Shown here: positions 39,615 to 50,992 of the stretch, one piece after another | Layout of the letters: each line of letters opens with the position of its first letter | Numbering within the stretch: position 1 is the stretch's first letter | NCBI RefSeq assembly: GCF_000429605.1 | Contig: NZ_KE386925.1 | Location: 399,209-463,208 of the forward strand | From: Azonexus hydrophilus DSM 23864 | Lineage (GTDB): Bacteria; Pseudomonadota; Gammaproteobacteria; Burkholderiales; Rhodocyclaceae | Reading direction: 5' to 3' | DNA length: 64,000 nucleotides | Program-made: the position numbers and the translations under genes | The notes under the pieces: model-generated | What the model saw: the letters and a program-made list of their open reading frames with translations, nothing else | Database searches by the model: none | What the model was told of the DNA's origin: nothing

Positions 39615-41999
39615 TCAGGCTCGCAGTTGGGCGCCGAAGGTCTTTTCCAGACAGGCGATCAGTTGCTGCATCGCCGCATCAACTTCCGAATCTTGCAAAG
39701 TGCGTTGAGTATCTTGCATAACTACCCGTAACGCAAGACTTTTCTTGTTTTCAGGAACGCCCTTTCCGGCGTACACATCGAACAACTGAAGGTCGGTGAC
39801 GAGGGCCGGAAGCGTGACTTTCAGACCGTCGAACATGGCCTGCAGGGCAAGATCGCGATCAACGACCACAGCTAGGTCGCGAATCACTGCCGGGAACTTG
39901 GAAACCTCGGCATAAGCCGGCACGACGACCGCCTTCAGCGCATCGAATTCGAGTTCGAAAAGCACCGGCGCGGCAGTCAGTTCGTATTTCTGCACCCATT
40001 CCGGATGCAGTTCGCCGATACAGCCGATATCGACCCCATCAAGCAGGATGCGCGCGGCGCGACCGGGATGCAGCGCCGGATGGGCGAGCTTCTCGAACCG
40101 CAGGACGGCCGGGGCCAGCAAGGCCTCGATATCGCCCTTGACGTCGAAGAAATCGACCTTGCGGCCATCGCTCGCCCAACCGTCGGGCAAGGCACCACCA
40201 AAAGCCAGACCGCCGAGACGCCAGGGCTGGCGATAACCGGCCACCGGCACAGCAGCGGCATCGCGATGGAAAGTGCGGCCGACTTCGAACAAGCGGACGC
40301 GGGTCTGCTTGCGCTTGAGATTGGTCACCAGGTTGGCGATCAGGCCGCCGAACAGATTCGAGCGCATGACCGCCATCTGGCTGGCGATCGGATTGGCCAG
40401 GCGGATCAGGTCAGTTTCGGCGGTTTTGCCGGCAAAATCGGCTTCCCATTCGGTTTCGACGAAGGCGAAATTGACCACTTCCTGGTAGCCGCGGTCGGCC
40501 AGCATCTGGCGGATGCGCAATGCCGGCCGCTGCGCTTCGCGCTGCACCTGCATCTTCAGGCGACCACGCGGTGCAGGCGACGGGATGTTGTCGTAGCCGT
40601 AGAGACGGGCGATTTCCTCGATCAGGTCTTCCTCGATCTCCATATCGAAACGCCACGACGGCGGCGTCACCAGGAAATCATCACCCTGCTGCTCGAAGGA
40701 CAAGGCCAAGCCCTTGAACAGGCCGGCGATGCGCTCGGCGCCGAGCGGCAGGCCGAGCACCTTTTCGGCACGCGCGGTACGCAGGCGCACCGGTTGACGG
40801 ACCGGCAATGCGGCCTTGGCTTCAACCACCGGACCGGCCTGGCCGCCACAGATTTCCAGGATCAGTTGCGTGGCGCGTTCGATGGCGCGGCGCGTGCCGC
40901 CGAAATCGACGCCGCGCTCGAAGCGATGCGAAGCGTCCGAACCAAAACCGTAGCGACGGGCGCGACCGGCGATGGCCTTCGGCGCGAAGAAAGCCGACTC
41001 CAGGAACAACTCGCCGGTTTCCAGCGTGATGCCGCTCTCCTCGCCGCCCATGATGCCGGCCATGGCCAGCGGCTTGACGTCGTCGGCAATCATCAGCACA
41101 TCGGCGTCGACCGCAATGGTCTGCTCGTTGAGCAGCAGCAACTTCTCTTCCGGCGTGGCCAGGCGGGCATGCACCGCGCCTTCCAGTTTGGTGTTGTCGA
41201 AGGCGTGCAAGGGCTGACCGAGTTCGAGCATCACGTAATTGGTGATATCGACCAGCGCCGAAATGGCGCGGATGCCGCTGCGTTCCAGGCGGCGCTTCAT
41301 CCATTCCGGCGTCGGCGCCTTGGCATCGACGCCCTTGATGACGCGCCCGCAGTACAGCGGACAGGCCTGCGGCGCGTCGAGCACGACGGCGCGCGTATCG
41401 GCGATGGTCGCCGGCACTTCCGCAACAACCGGCAGGCAGGTCGCGGCACCGGTGATGGCACCGACCTCACGGGCGATGCCGAGCAACGACAGGCAGTCGG
41501 CGCGGTTCGGCGTCAGCTTGAGTTCGAATTGATGGTCGTCGAGATCGAGATACTGGCGAATCGACTGGCCGACCGGCGCATCGGCCGGCAGGATCAACAG
41601 GCCCGAGGCATCCTCGGCAATGCCGAGTTCCTTGGCCGAACACAGCATGCCGGAAGACTCGACGCCACGCACCTTGGCGATCTTGATCTTGAAATCGCCG
41701 GGCAGTTCGGCGCCGGGCAGCGCGCACGGCACTTTCAGGCCGGCGGCGACATTGGGGGCACCGCAGACGATCTGCTGTGGCGTACCGCTACCGATATCGA
41801 CCTGGCAGACGTTCAGTCGGTCGGCGTCAGGATGCTTGACGACCTCGAGCACCTGGGCGACGACGACGCTGGTGAAGACGGGCGCGACCGGCTCGAGTTC
41901 CTCGACTTCAAGCCCGGCCATGGTCAGCAGATGGGAGAGTTCCTCGCTCGACAGCTTGGGATCGACGAGGGTACGCAACCAGGATTCGGAGAATTTCAT
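39615..41999 (-). CDS. pheT: Phenylalanine-tRNA ligase beta subunit
   Basis: A 794-residue beta subunit of the alpha2-beta2 PheRS, charging tRNA-Phe. Domain order as expected: N-terminal tRNA-binding domain (about 40-150, [26 protein letters not shown]), B3/4 editing domain (about 210-370), B5 (about 400-470), inactive catalytic-like core (about 480-690) and C-terminal FDX-ACB (about 700-793, [20 protein letters not shown]). It follows pheS after 21 bp and is followed by ihfA. Confidence 0.97.
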   Translation of the reverse strand: MKFSESWLRTLVDPKLSSEELSHLLTMAGLEVEELEPVAPVFTSVVVAQVLEVVKHPDADRLNVCQVDIGSGTPQQIVCGAPNVAAGLKVPCALPGAELPGDFKIKIAKVRGVESSGMLCSAKELGIAEDASGLLILPADAPVGQSIRQYLDLDDHQFELKLTPNRADCLSLLGIAREVGAITGAATCLPVVAEVPATIADTRAVVLDAPQACPLYCGRVIKGVDAKAPTPEWMKRRLERSGIRAISALVDITNYVMLELGQPLHAFDNTKLEGAVHARLATPEEKLLLLNEQTIAVDADVLMIADDVKPLAMAGIMGGEESGITLETGELFLESAFFAPKAIAGRARRYGFGSDASHRFERGVDFGGTRRAIERATQLILEICGGQAGPVVEAKAALPVRQPVRLRTARAEKVLGLPLGAERIAGLFKGLALSFEQQGDDFLVTPPSWRFDMEIEEDLIEEIARLYGYDNIPSPAPRGRLKMQVQREAQRPALRIRQMLADRGYQEVVNFAFVETEWEADFAGKTAETDLIRLANPIASQMAVMRSNLFGGLIANLVTNLKRKQTRVRLFEVGRTFHRDAAAVPVAGYRQPWRLGGLAFGGALPDGWASDGRKVDFFDVKGDIEALLAPAVLRFEKLAHPALHPGRAARILLDGVDIGCIGELHPEWVQKYELTAAPVLFELEFDALKAVVVPAYAEVSKFPAVIRDLAVVVDRDLALQAMFDGLKVTLPALVTDLQLFDVYAGKGVPENKKSLALRVVMQDTQRTLQDSEVDAAMQQLIACLEKTFGAQLRA

Positions 42000-42020
42000 G
42001 GGGATGTCCCGAAAGATGAA

Positions 42021-43073
<1,053 letters not shown>

Positions 43074-43102
43074 CTACCAACGTGACTGCACGATATTCAA
43101 AC

Positions 43103-43130
43103 AAAAAAGGAGGCTTGCGCCTCCTTTTTT
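43103..43130 (-). terminator. Terminator between rplT and pheS
   Basis: A perfect stem (AAAAAAGGAGGC / GCCTCCTTTTTT) with a 4-base loop, 16 bp after the rplT stop. It can end the infC-rpmI-rplT transcript or act as a partial attenuator for pheST. Confidence 0.9.
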
Positions 43131-43145
43131 TCTTCAAGCTTCTGC

Positions 43146-43505
43146 TCAGGCGTCGAGCTTGGCCTTGGCTTGTGCGGCCAGGGCGGCAAAAGCCGGCTGA
43201 TCGAAGACGGCCAGGTCGGCCAGGACCTTGCGGTCGACTTCGATGTTGGCCTTCTTCAGACCGTTCATGAAGGTGCTGTACTTCATGCCCAGCTCACGAG
43301 CGGCGGCATTGATACGGGCGATCCACAGGGAACGGAACTGGCGCTTGCGCTGACGACGGTCACGGTACTGGTATTGACCAGCCTTCATCACCGCCTGCTT
43401 GGCGATACGGTATACATTCTTGCGACGACCGCGGTAACCCTTGGCCAGTGCGAGAACCTTCTTGTGACGGGCGCGAGCCGTTACACCACGTTTAACTCGG
43501 GACAT
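43146..43505 (-). CDS. rplT: 50S ribosomal protein L20
   Basis: A 119-residue basic ribosomal protein of the large subunit, needed for early 50S assembly. The N-terminal [20 protein letters not shown] and the [22 protein letters not shown] segments are typical. It lies 11 bp after rpmI. In E. coli L20 also represses its own operon by binding mRNA; the leader structure for that cannot be judged here. Confidence 0.98.
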   Translation of the reverse strand: MSRVKRGVTARARHKKVLALAKGYRGRRKNVYRIAKQAVMKAGQYQYRDRRQRKRQFRSLWIARINAAARELGMKYSTFMNGLKKANIEVDRKVLADLAVFDQPAFAALAAQAKAKLDA

Positions 43506-43516
43506 GTGCTATCTCC

Positions 43517-43714
43517 TTACGCGTAGGGCATCATGGCGCGAACGGATGCGACGTCACGCTCGTTCACCGCTGCGGCACCACGGAGGTGACGCTTAACTTT
43601 GGTGGTCTTCTTCGTCAGGATGTGACGCTTGAAGGCCTGACCACGCTTGATGGAACCACCAGCGCGGACCGAAAAGCGCTTCTTGGCGCTGCTCTTGGTC
43701 TTCATCTTGGGCAT
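43517..43714 (-). CDS. rpmI: 50S ribosomal protein L35
   Basis: A 65-residue basic protein starting [20 protein letters not shown] at the ATG at 43714, behind a perfect AAGGAG site. The open frame extends 7 codons further upstream, but family members all start at MPKMKT. It lies between infC and rplT, the conserved order. Confidence 0.98.
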   Translation of the reverse strand: MPKMKTKSSAKKRFSVRAGGSIKRGQAFKRHILTKKTTKVKRHLRGAAAVNERDVASVRAMMPYA

Positions 43715-43799
43715 TTTGATGCTCCTTAATGTCATGCCGTCAGGTGGTTCCCGGCGGGAACGCTTGTACTACCCGAAAGCACTAATAACTACTTCTTTA

Positions 43800-44327
43800 C
43801 TACGCTTGCTTCTTCTTGGCCGGCCCGATGATCATGATCATCTGACGACCTTCCATCTTCGGCATCTGCTCGACTGCACCAATCGCGTCGAGATCTGCCT
43901 TGATCCGTTCCAGCTGGCGCATGCCGAATTCCTGGTGCGCCATTTCGCGGCCCCGGAAGCGCAGGGTCACCTTGACCTTGTCGCCTTCTTCCAGGAAACG
44001 CGTCATGTTCCTGAGCTTGATCTGGTAATCGTTTTCGTCGGTACCCGGGCGCAGTTTGATTTCCTTGACCTGCACCTGTTTCTGCTTCAGCTTGGCTTCG
44101 TGGGCGCGCTTCTGTTCCTGGTACTTGAACTTGCCGTAATCCATGATGCGACAGACCGGCGGTTTCGCCGTCGGCGCGATCTCGACGAGATCGACACCGG
44201 CCTCTTCGGCCATCTGCAGCGCGGAACGGATGCTGACGATCCCTAGCTGTTCACCTTCCAAACCCTGGAGACGAATCTCCGGCACCGTAATCTCATCGTT
44301 TAAACGATGGGCCTTGTTCTGAGCGAT
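43800..44327 (-). CDS. infC: Translation initiation factor IF-3, starting at a non-canonical AUC codon
   Basis: IF-3 checks the start codon and keeps 30S subunits free. The last ATG-like start gives only a truncated protein (GTG at 44285, [15 protein letters not shown]), but homology continues upstream: the frame reads [14 protein letters not shown] before it. The only start available is an ATC at 44327, with GGGGG 6 bases upstream and an in-frame TGA seven codons before it. E. coli infC similarly uses AUU, which lets IF-3 repress its own synthesis. With ATC the protein is 175 residues, the normal length, with the C-terminal domain ending [17 protein letters not shown]. It lies 25 bp after thrS. 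Confidence 0.95.
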   Translation of the reverse strand: MAQNKAHRLNDEITVPEIRLQGLEGEQLGIVSIRSALQMAEEAGVDLVEIAPTAKPPVCRIMDYGKFKYQEQKRAHEAKLKQKQVQVKEIKLRPGTDENDYQIKLRNMTRFLEEGDKVKVTLRFRGREMAHQEFGMRQLERIKADLDAIGAVEQMPKMEGRQMIMIIGPAKKKQA

Positions 44328-44352
44328 GGTAAAACCCCCGAAATATCAATAA

Positions 44353-46269
44353 TTAAGCCGTGCCACTACGCGCCGCGACTTCCCCTTGAAGTCGCTCGAT
44401 CAGTGCCTCGACAGTCATCTGTCCGAGATCCTGACCGCCGCGTGTACGCACGGCCACCAGTCCGTCCGCCTTTTCCTTATCGCCTACAACAAGCTGATAA
44501 GGCAGCCGGTTCAAGCTATGTTCCCGAATTTTATAGGTAATTTTCTCGTTGCGCAAATCCGCTTCGGCCCGGAAGCCTGCCCGGTGCAGCTTTTGCGCAA
44601 CATCGGCGGCGTAATCCGCCTGCTTTTCCGAAATATTCAGCACCACGGCCTGCACCGGCGCCAGCCACAGCGGCAGCGCACCGGCGAAGTTCTCGATCAG
44701 GATGCCGATGAAGCGCTCCAGCGAACCGAGGATGGCCCGGTGCAGCATGACCGGCACCTTGCGCTCGTCGTTGCCGGCCACGTACTCGGCACCGAGCCGG
44801 CCCGGCATCGAGAAATCGACCTGCATGGTGCCGCACTGCCAGGAGCGACCGATCGCGTCCTTGATGTGGAATTCGATCTTCGGCCCGTAGAAGGCGCCCT
44901 CGCCCGGCAATTCGGTCCATTCCAGACCGGAAGCACGCAAGCCCTGACGCAGCGCATCCTCGGCCTTGTCCCAGACTTCATCGGAACCGACCCGCCCTTC
45001 CGGGCGCAGCGCCAGCTTGACGGCAACGTCGTTGAAGCCGAAATCGGCATAGACCTGCTTGACCAGCGCGTTGAACGCCGTCACTTCGGACTCGATCTGG
45101 TCTTCGGTACAGAAGATGTGACCGTCGTCCTGAACAAAACCGCGCACGCGCATCAGACCGTGCAGCGCGCCGGTCGGTTCGTTGCGGTGGCAGGAGCCGA
45201 ATTCGCCGTAACGCAGCGGCAGCTCGCGGTAGGAACGCAGGTCGGAATTGAACACCTGAACATGCCCCGGACAGTTCATCGGCTTGACCGCGTAATCGCG
45301 GTTTTCCGACGAGGTCGTGAACATGTTGTCCTTGTAGTGATCCCAGTGCCCCGACTTCTCCCACAGCGAACGGTCGAGAATCTGCGGACAGCGGACTTCC
45401 TGATAGCCGTTGTCGCGGTAAACCTTGCGCATGTACTGCTCGACCTCCTGCCACACCGACCAGCCCTTGGGGTGCCAGAAGACCAGACCGGGAGCCTCGT
45501 CCTGCATGTGGAACAGGTCGAACTGCTTGCCCAGACGACGGTGATCGCGCTTTTCCGCCTCTTCCAGCATGTGCAGGTAGGCATCGAGATCTTCCTTCTT
45601 CGCCCAGGCGGTACCGTAGATACGCTGCAGTTGTTCGTTGCGATGATCGCCACGCCAGTAGGCACCGGCCACCTTCATCAACTTGAACACCTTGAGCTTG
45701 CCGGTCGACGGCACGTGTGGACCGCGGCAGAGATCGATGAAATCGCCCTCGCGGTACAGCGAGACTTGCTGATCGGCGGGAATCGCGGCAATCAGTTCGG
45801 CCTTGTACTTTTCACCCTGACCGAGGAAGAAATTGACCGCGTCGTCACGATTCCAGACTTCGCGCGTCACCGGAATATCCTTCTTGGCCAGTTCGGCCAT
45901 GCGCTTTTCGATCGCAACCAGATCTTCCGGGGTGAACGGACGCTTGTAGGCGAAGTCGTAATAGAAGCCGTTTTCGACGACCGGGCCAATGGTCACCTGG
46001 GCCTCCGGGAACAATTCCTTGACCGCGTAGGCCAGAAGGTGCGCCGTCGAGTGGCGGATCAGTTCCAGACCATCGGCGTCACGATCGGTAACGATGGCCA
46101 GATCGATATTTTCTTCAATCAGGTACGAGGTATCGACCAGCTTGCCATTGACCTTGCCGGCCAGCGCCGCACGCGCCAGGCCGGCGCCGATGCTGGCTGC
46201 CACCTCGGCGATGGTGACCGGCTGCTCGAAGGAACGGATGGAACCATCGGGAAGTTTGATATCGGGCAT
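44353..46269 (-). CDS. thrS: Threonine-tRNA ligase
   Basis: A 638-residue class II synthetase. N-terminal TGS domain (about 1-62, [24 protein letters not shown]), second additional/editing domain (about 65-225, with [16 protein letters not shown] and its HxxxH motif), catalytic core (about 240-535, with [23 protein letters not shown] segment and motif 3 [21 protein letters not shown]), and C-terminal anticodon-binding domain (about 540-638). It heads the thrS-infC-rpmI-rplT run. Confidence 0.97.
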   Translation of the reverse strand: MPDIKLPDGSIRSFEQPVTIAEVAASIGAGLARAALAGKVNGKLVDTSYLIEENIDLAIVTDRDADGLELIRHSTAHLLAYAVKELFPEAQVTIGPVVENGFYYDFAYKRPFTPEDLVAIEKRMAELAKKDIPVTREVWNRDDAVNFFLGQGEKYKAELIAAIPADQQVSLYREGDFIDLCRGPHVPSTGKLKVFKLMKVAGAYWRGDHRNEQLQRIYGTAWAKKEDLDAYLHMLEEAEKRDHRRLGKQFDLFHMQDEAPGLVFWHPKGWSVWQEVEQYMRKVYRDNGYQEVRCPQILDRSLWEKSGHWDHYKDNMFTTSSENRDYAVKPMNCPGHVQVFNSDLRSYRELPLRYGEFGSCHRNEPTGALHGLMRVRGFVQDDGHIFCTEDQIESEVTAFNALVKQVYADFGFNDVAVKLALRPEGRVGSDEVWDKAEDALRQGLRASGLEWTELPGEGAFYGPKIEFHIKDAIGRSWQCGTMQVDFSMPGRLGAEYVAGNDERKVPVMLHRAILGSLERFIGILIENFAGALPLWLAPVQAVVLNISEKQADYAADVAQKLHRAGFRAEADLRNEKITYKIREHSLNRLPYQLVVGDKEKADGLVAVRTRGGQDLGQMTVEALIERLQGEVAARSGTA

Positions 46270-46287
46270 GACAGGATTCTCTGGACG

Positions 46288-46320
46288 AAAAAAAAGTGCG
46301 GGCTGAGCCGCACTTTTTTT
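46288..46320 (-). terminator. Terminator between tRNA-Val and thrS
   Basis: GTGCGG / CCGCAC stem with a 6-base loop, flanked by A and T runs of seven or more on both sides. It can serve the upstream tRNA transcript on the minus strand. Confidence 0.8.
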
Positions 46321-46403
46321 GAATGAACGAAAGCCGACTCGATTAGAGTTTCTGAACTGCAGTGCAAGTTCGGAAAGTGATCAAAACGACTCCGTCAGGA
46401 ATT

Positions 46404-46479
46404 TGGTAGGCGGTATTGGAATCGAACCAACGACCTCCACGATGTCAACGTGGCGCTCTAACCAACTGAGCTAACCGCC
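46404..46479 (-). tRNA. tRNA-Val(GAC)
   Basis: A 76-base tRNA with encoded CCA. The acceptor GGCGGTT/AATACCGCC arrangement, a T arm GGTTCGATTCC and the anticodon loop TTGACAT give anticodon GAC. Confidence 0.97.
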
Positions 46480-46586
46480 TGAAGAAGCGCGCATTATAGA
46501 CGCCCCAAGGGATTTGTCAACATTTCATACGAAATTTTTTTGATCCGAAGTAACATGGACGCTTCCCGAGACGATCCTATCGACAC

Positions 46587-46769
46587 ATGAACACCGGCTG
46601 GCTGATATTCGGATTGTGCGCATTGACCCTGATCGGCGCCACCCTGCCCCTGCTTCACGAACGACGCCAGACTCAGCACAGGGAACGCCAACGGCCACCG
46701 GCCAGCCCTACGGAAGAACACCATGGAATCACGCCTGACCGAACTGGAAATCAAGATCAGCTTCACTGA
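46587..46769 (+). CDS. Possible small single-helix membrane protein upstream of slyX
   Basis: A 60-codon frame starting ATG at 46587. Residues 4-25 (GWLIFGLCALTLIGATLPLLHE) form a good transmembrane helix, followed by a very basic, Gln/Arg-rich tail. Its 3' end overlaps slyX by 47 bp in another frame. No strong ribosome site is seen and I know no family for it, so it may not be real, but the helix is better than expected of a random frame. Confidence 0.45.
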   Translation: MNTGWLIFGLCALTLIGATLPLLHERRQTQHRERQRPPASPTEEHHGITPDRTGNQDQLH

Positions 46770-46923
46770 AGACCAGCTCGAAGAACTGAACAAGATCGTT
46801 TACCGCCAGCAACAGCAGATCGAGTTCCTGGTCAATGAAGTGCGCACGCTGCGCGATCAGGTCAACGGCCTCCAGCCGACCGAATTCCGCAGTCTGCGCG
46901 ACGAGATCCCGCCGCACTACTGA
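46723..46923 (+). CDS. slyX: SlyX family protein
   Basis: A 66-residue coiled-coil protein of the SlyX family, whose cellular role is unknown. MESRLTELEIKISFTEDQLEELNKIVYRQQQQIEFL and the C-terminal EIPPHY are the family marks. It starts at the ATG at 46723 and converges with the AAA+ ATPase gene, with 7 bp between the stops. Confidence 0.92.
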   Translation: MESRLTELEIKISFTEDQLEELNKIVYRQQQQIEFLVNEVRTLRDQVNGLQPTEFRSLRDEIPPHY

Positions 46924-46930
46924 TAGCGGC

Positions 46931-48631
46931 TCACCCCTCCGTCTGCTCCAACGCCCGGAACATCGAACAGCGGCGGAACACGTCCTCGCTCGCAGCCACC
47001 TGTTTCTGGCTGCAATATTTCGCCACCAACTTGGCCAGCCCCTTGATGTCGCGCCCGGAAGCCTGCGGGAAGATATCCGGCAGACGGTCGAGCAGCGCCC
47101 CGTCGACGGCCAGCCCGAACTGCGCCGCCATGACGCCCCAGATTTTCCGGCGGTCGTCGCGGCTGGGCGGATGGAAGCGGATCAGCGCGATGCAGCGTGA
47201 GACGATGGCCTCGTCGATATCGTCTACCCGGTTGGTGGTCAGGAACAGCAGGCCGTTGAAATACTCCAGCACGCGCAGGAAGACGCCGACCACGGCATTC
47301 ATCGTGATGTTGTCGTCGCGCCGCTTGATGTAGACGTCGGCCTCGTCGATCAGCATGACCGCACCCCAGCGCTGGGCGCGGGTCAGGACTTCCTTGAGCG
47401 TCTTTTCCATCTCGGCGACGTTCAGCCCGAGTTGGCCGGAGTGCACGCGGTAGAGCGGCCGGCGAATGATCTCCGAATACACCTCGGCGGTCAGCGTCTT
47501 GCCGACGCCCGGCGGCCCGGCGCAGAGCACCGTGGTGCCGCCCGATTTGCCGGCAACGATGTCGTCCATCAGCACGTCCATCTCTGCCGTCAGGATGTCG
47601 ATCAGGTCGGTCTGTTCCGGCGGCAGCACCAGCTTGTCCTTGAGTTCCGGCTGGTAGGCATAGGGCGCCATGTCGTCCACATGCACCCAGACGTAATGGT
47701 GCAGGTCGAGGTGGAACATCAGGATGTAGAAATGCACCGGCAGTTCGGTGAACAAACCCTTGGCGATGCAGTCACGGGTTTCCTCGACCTCGCTTTCATC
47801 CTTGCCCGACAGCCGCGAGTTGCGCTGCACACGGCGCACGAACTTGGCCAGGATGTCGCCGCTGGCATCGAGCGCCAGCACGCGCTCGCCGAGGATGCTC
47901 TCGTCGTTGACCAGGCGCGCCGGCGAGCCGGTCGACGACAGGATGATCTGGTCCTTGCGCGAATAGTCAGTGTCACGGTGCGTCGCCGTCGGGTTCTCGG
48001 CGAACCAGCCGGTGCCGGTACCGGAGAACTGCGCGCCGTACTGCGCCCGCCAGTCGAAATACAGGGTGGCCGCTTCGTCGTAGCTCGCCAGCAGGCCCGG
48101 CGTTTCCTTGACGTAACCCTTGCCGGCCAGGATTTCCGGAATCGTCCGGCCAGCAATGTCCGGTCCGGTGATGCGCACGGTGACCATGGCCATCCGGGCG
48201 CGCGAATTGGCTTTGAGCTCGACAAATATTTTGCCGCTTTCCTCTTCCGACGGCGGTGTGTAATCGAGCCGCGTCACCACCCAGGCCAGCGGCTTGCCGG
48301 TAATCGCCGCCGAAAACACCCAGCCGCGCGTGGCGTCTTCGGCGAGATAACGGGCTATCGCCGGCACCGCCATTTCCAGTTCTTCGGCTGCGAAGCGCTT
48401 GCCGCCCTCGGCAAACGCGCTGCGCAAGGTGGCGATCTGCGCTGCACGCGCGCGCAGTTCGGCGTCGCCGGTCGCGTACAGGGATTGCAGCAAATCGAGC
48501 TCGGCCGCTTCGAGTTGCTGGAAGCCGAGTTCGACGCGGTTGCCGAAACGCAACTGCTCGCGGACGAATTCAAGACGTGGAAAACGCTGCAGCATCGTTT
48601 CGATGTGCGCTCGGTCGATCTGCAGCTTCAT
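46931..48631 (-). CDS. Orphan AAA+ ATPase with large N-terminal domain, function unknown
   Basis: A 566-residue cytosolic protein. The C-terminal half (about 330-520) is a classical AAA+ module: Walker A GPPGVGKTLTAEV, Walker B AVMLIDEADVYIKRR, sensor 1 FLTTNRVDDIDEAIVSRCIAL, arginine-finger region and a C-terminal helical lid. The N-terminal 320 residues are not recognised; they contain an acidic, Trp/Tyr-rich stretch (LTELPVHFYILMFHLDLHHYVWVHVDDM) and a region with ASGDILAKFVRRVQ. The start at 48631 follows a GGGAGG site; the frame extends upstream without one. It stands alone between slyX and rlmF, with no toxin, protease or client gene beside it. Confidence 0.85.
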   Translation of the reverse strand: MKLQIDRAHIETMLQRFPRLEFVREQLRFGNRVELGFQQLEAAELDLLQSLYATGDAELRARAAQIATLRSAFAEGGKRFAAEELEMAVPAIARYLAEDATRGWVFSAAITGKPLAWVVTRLDYTPPSEEESGKIFVELKANSRARMAMVTVRITGPDIAGRTIPEILAGKGYVKETPGLLASYDEAATLYFDWRAQYGAQFSGTGTGWFAENPTATHRDTDYSRKDQIILSSTGSPARLVNDESILGERVLALDASGDILAKFVRRVQRNSRLSGKDESEVEETRDCIAKGLFTELPVHFYILMFHLDLHHYVWVHVDDMAPYAYQPELKDKLVLPPEQTDLIDILTAEMDVLMDDIVAGKSGGTTVLCAGPPGVGKTLTAEVYSEIIRRPLYRVHSGQLGLNVAEMEKTLKEVLTRAQRWGAVMLIDEADVYIKRRDDNITMNAVVGVFLRVLEYFNGLLFLTTNRVDDIDEAIVSRCIALIRFHPPSRDDRRKIWGVMAAQFGLAVDGALLDRLPDIFPQASGRDIKGLAKLVAKYCSQKQVAASEDVFRRCSMFRALEQTEG

Positions 48632-48797
48632 CGGCTGCCTCCCTGGCAAGTGAACTGAGCAACAACTAGCCAGTTTCGTGCCTTGCGACCGACGCGGCCA
48701 AAGCATTAAAAATCAGACAATTGGCGCAAGCCGCCATTGTCGTGCTTGCGACAGGCTTTCGTGGGACAATCCCGACCCCGCAGAAGGAAGGACCGCC

Positions 48798-49796
48798 ATG
48801 CACCCGCGCAACAAGAACGCCAACGGCTACGACCTCGCCGCCCTGACCGCCACTTCGGCGGCACTGGCGAAGCACATCAAGACCACGCCAGCCGGCACCG
48901 CCAGCATCGATTTTGCCAACCCGGCGGCGGTCAAGGCACTCAACCGCGCGCTGCTCATGCACCACTACCAGGTCAAGGGCTGGGAGATTCCGGAAGGCTA
49001 CCTGTGTCCGCCAATCCCCGGCCGGGCCGACTACCTGCACAGCGTCGCCGACCTGCTCGCCAGCTGCAACAAGAAGAACATCCCCGGCGGCACCGGCGTG
49101 CGCGTGCTCGACATCGGCACCGGCGCCAATCTGGTTTACCCGCTGATCGGCCACGCCGAATACGGTTGGTCCTTCCTCGGCGTCGATATCGACGAAGCGG
49201 CGCTGGCCAACGCGCAGAAAATCCTCGCCAAGAACCCGGAACTTGCTGGCAGCATCGAACTGCGCCACCAGCCGGTCTGGGACAACATCTTCACTGGCCT
49301 GCTGCGTAGCGGTGAAAATTTCGACCTGTCGATCTGCAACCCGCCCTTCCACAACTCGCCCGACGAGGTGCTGGCGGTCAGCCAGCGCAAGTGGAACAAC
49401 CTCGGCAAACCCGGCGCCAAAAAGGGCAGCACCCAGCCGCGCCTCAATTTCGGCGGTGGCGGCACCGAGTTGTGGTGCAACGGCGGCGAACGCGCCTTCG
49501 TCAAAGCGATGATCGAGCAGAGCTGCAACATCCCGAAACGCGTGCTGTGGTTCACCAGCCTGCTGTCGCAAGGCGACAACCTGCCACACATCGAAGCGGC
49601 GCTGAAGAAAGCCAAGGTCGTCGAATCGCGCATCATCCCGATGGCGCAGGGCCAGAAGCAGAGCCGGCTGATTGCCTGGACCTTCTGTGCCAACGGTGAC
49701 CGGGAGAAGTGGCGGCGCGAGCGCTGGGCGTCGAGCCCGGCATTTGGCACGCCTGTCACAGGCGATGACATACCGGCGGCAAGCGAGCCCTTATAA
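48798..49796 (+). CDS. rlmF: 23S rRNA (adenine(1618)-N(6))-methyltransferase
   Basis: Methylates A1618 of 23S rRNA with SAM. The 332-residue product starts MHPRNKNANGYDLAALTATS at the ATG at 48798 behind GGAAGGA; the longer open frame begins at 48678 without homology. Motif I is RVLDIGTGANLVYPLIG and the N6-adenine motif NPPF is present in LSICNPPFHNSP. It lies 29 bp before psd on the same strand. Confidence 0.96.
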   Translation: MHPRNKNANGYDLAALTATSAALAKHIKTTPAGTASIDFANPAAVKALNRALLMHHYQVKGWEIPEGYLCPPIPGRADYLHSVADLLASCNKKNIPGGTGVRVLDIGTGANLVYPLIGHAEYGWSFLGVDIDEAALANAQKILAKNPELAGSIELRHQPVWDNIFTGLLRSGENFDLSICNPPFHNSPDEVLAVSQRKWNNLGKPGAKKGSTQPRLNFGGGGTELWCNGGERAFVKAMIEQSCNIPKRVLWFTSLLSQGDNLPHIEAALKKAKVVESRIIPMAQGQKQSRLIAWTFCANGDREKWRRERWASSPAFGTPVTGDDIPAASEPL

Positions 49797-49825
49797 TCCC
49801 TGGTTTTCGTACTGGAATCCTGCCT

Positions 49826-50689
49826 GTGTCCGATCGCCTTGCCGTCCTGCCCCAATACCTGCTACCGAAACAGGCGCTGACCCGCCTCGCCGGGCGACTG
49901 GCTTCCGCTGAAGCCGGCGCGCTGACCACCGCGGTGATCCGCTGGTTTGTCGGCCGTTACGGGGTGAACATGGCCGAGGCAGCCAATCCGGACATTGCCA
50001 GCTACAAGAGCTTCAACGAATTCTTCACCCGGCCGCTCAAGGATGACGCCCGGCTGCCGGCGGCAGCGGATTTCCTCTGCCCGGTCGACGGCGCGATCAG
50101 CCAGTTCGGCGCGATCGAGCGCGACCAGGTATTCCAGGCCAAGGGCCACAGCTATTCGACCACCGCGCTGGTCGGCGGCGACCGCGAACTCGGCGCGCAG
50201 TTCGAGAATGGCAGTTTCGCCACGCTTTATCTCAGCCCGCGCGACTACCACCGCATCCACATGCCCTGCGACGGCCAGCTGACGCGGATGATCCACGTTC
50301 CCGGCGCGCTGTTTTCGGTCAACCCGACCACGGCGCGCGGCGTGCCCGGACTGTTCGCGCGTAACGAGCGCGTCGCCTGCGTATTCGACACCGCCAGCGG
50401 TCCCTTCGTGCTGGTGCTGGTCGGCGCCACCATCGTTGGCAGCATGGCCACCGTCTGGCACGGCGTGGTCAATCCGCCGCGCCCGGGCGTCGTCCGCGAA
50501 TGGCGCTACGACGGCGAGACCGTGGTCAGGCTGAAGAAGGGCGAGGAAATGGGCCGCTTCCTGCTCGGCTCGACCGTCGTCATGTTGTTCCCGAAGAACA
50601 CCCTGAGCTTCAATCCTGACTGGGCACCGGCCCGCGCCATCCGCATGGGCGAGGCCATGGGGCAGAAGATCGCACGGGAGGGCGCATGA
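49826..50689 (+). CDS. psd: Phosphatidylserine decarboxylase (proenzyme)
   Basis: Makes phosphatidylethanolamine. The 287-residue proenzyme cleaves itself at the LGST motif (FLLGSTVVMLFPKN) to form the pyruvoyl group. The upstream conserved SFNEFFTRPLKDDAR and LSPRDYHRIHMPCDG segments are present, so it is the membrane-associated bacterial type I. The start is a GTG at 49826. It overlaps the next small gene by 4 bp (ATGA). Confidence 0.97.
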   Translation: MSDRLAVLPQYLLPKQALTRLAGRLASAEAGALTTAVIRWFVGRYGVNMAEAANPDIASYKSFNEFFTRPLKDDARLPAAADFLCPVDGAISQFGAIERDQVFQAKGHSYSTTALVGGDRELGAQFENGSFATLYLSPRDYHRIHMPCDGQLTRMIHVPGALFSVNPTTARGVPGLFARNERVACVFDTASGPFVLVLVGATIVGSMATVWHGVVNPPRPGVVREWRYDGETVVRLKKGEEMGRFLLGSTVVMLFPKNTLSFNPDWAPARAIRMGEAMGQKIAREGA

Positions 50690-50991
50690 ACGACAAGCGC
50701 GCCATCCTGCTGATGCGCTGCGTCAGCGCCCTGGCCATTTTCCTGCCGATGTTGTGGATCGCCTGGGCGTACACCCCGGTGCCGCTGCTGATCACCCTTG
50801 GCATCGCCGCCTCGCTGGTTTCGATCCGCATCGGCCAGGCCGGCGAAGCGCGCTACGGTCGCCGCGTCCAGGTCACCGAGATGCTGCCGCTCGGCCGTCA
50901 AGGCGACAAGCAGATGCTGATCGGCGGCATCGCCGGCTACCTGATGATTGTCTTCTTCGGCCTCGCCGCCTGGCTGGCCTTCCACGACTGA
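50686..50991 (+). CDS. Small inner-membrane protein, unknown
   Basis: A 101-residue protein with three predicted helices (about 8-28, 31-46 and 79-97) and a short polar loop with several Arg and Gln. I do not recognise a family. It starts with ATG overlapping the psd stop by 4 bp, and is followed after 1 bp by the yaiI-like gene, so the three are probably one operon. A link to phospholipid synthesis is possible only by position. Confidence 0.75.
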   Translation: MNDKRAILLMRCVSALAIFLPMLWIAWAYTPVPLLITLGIAASLVSIRIGQAGEARYGRRVQVTEMLPLGRQGDKQMLIGGIAGYLMIVFFGLAAWLAFHD

Positions 50992-50992
50992 G

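Noticed and set aside
44386-46326. A 646-codon open frame on the plus strand
   Set aside because: Antisense shadow of thrS, low in normal protein motifs.
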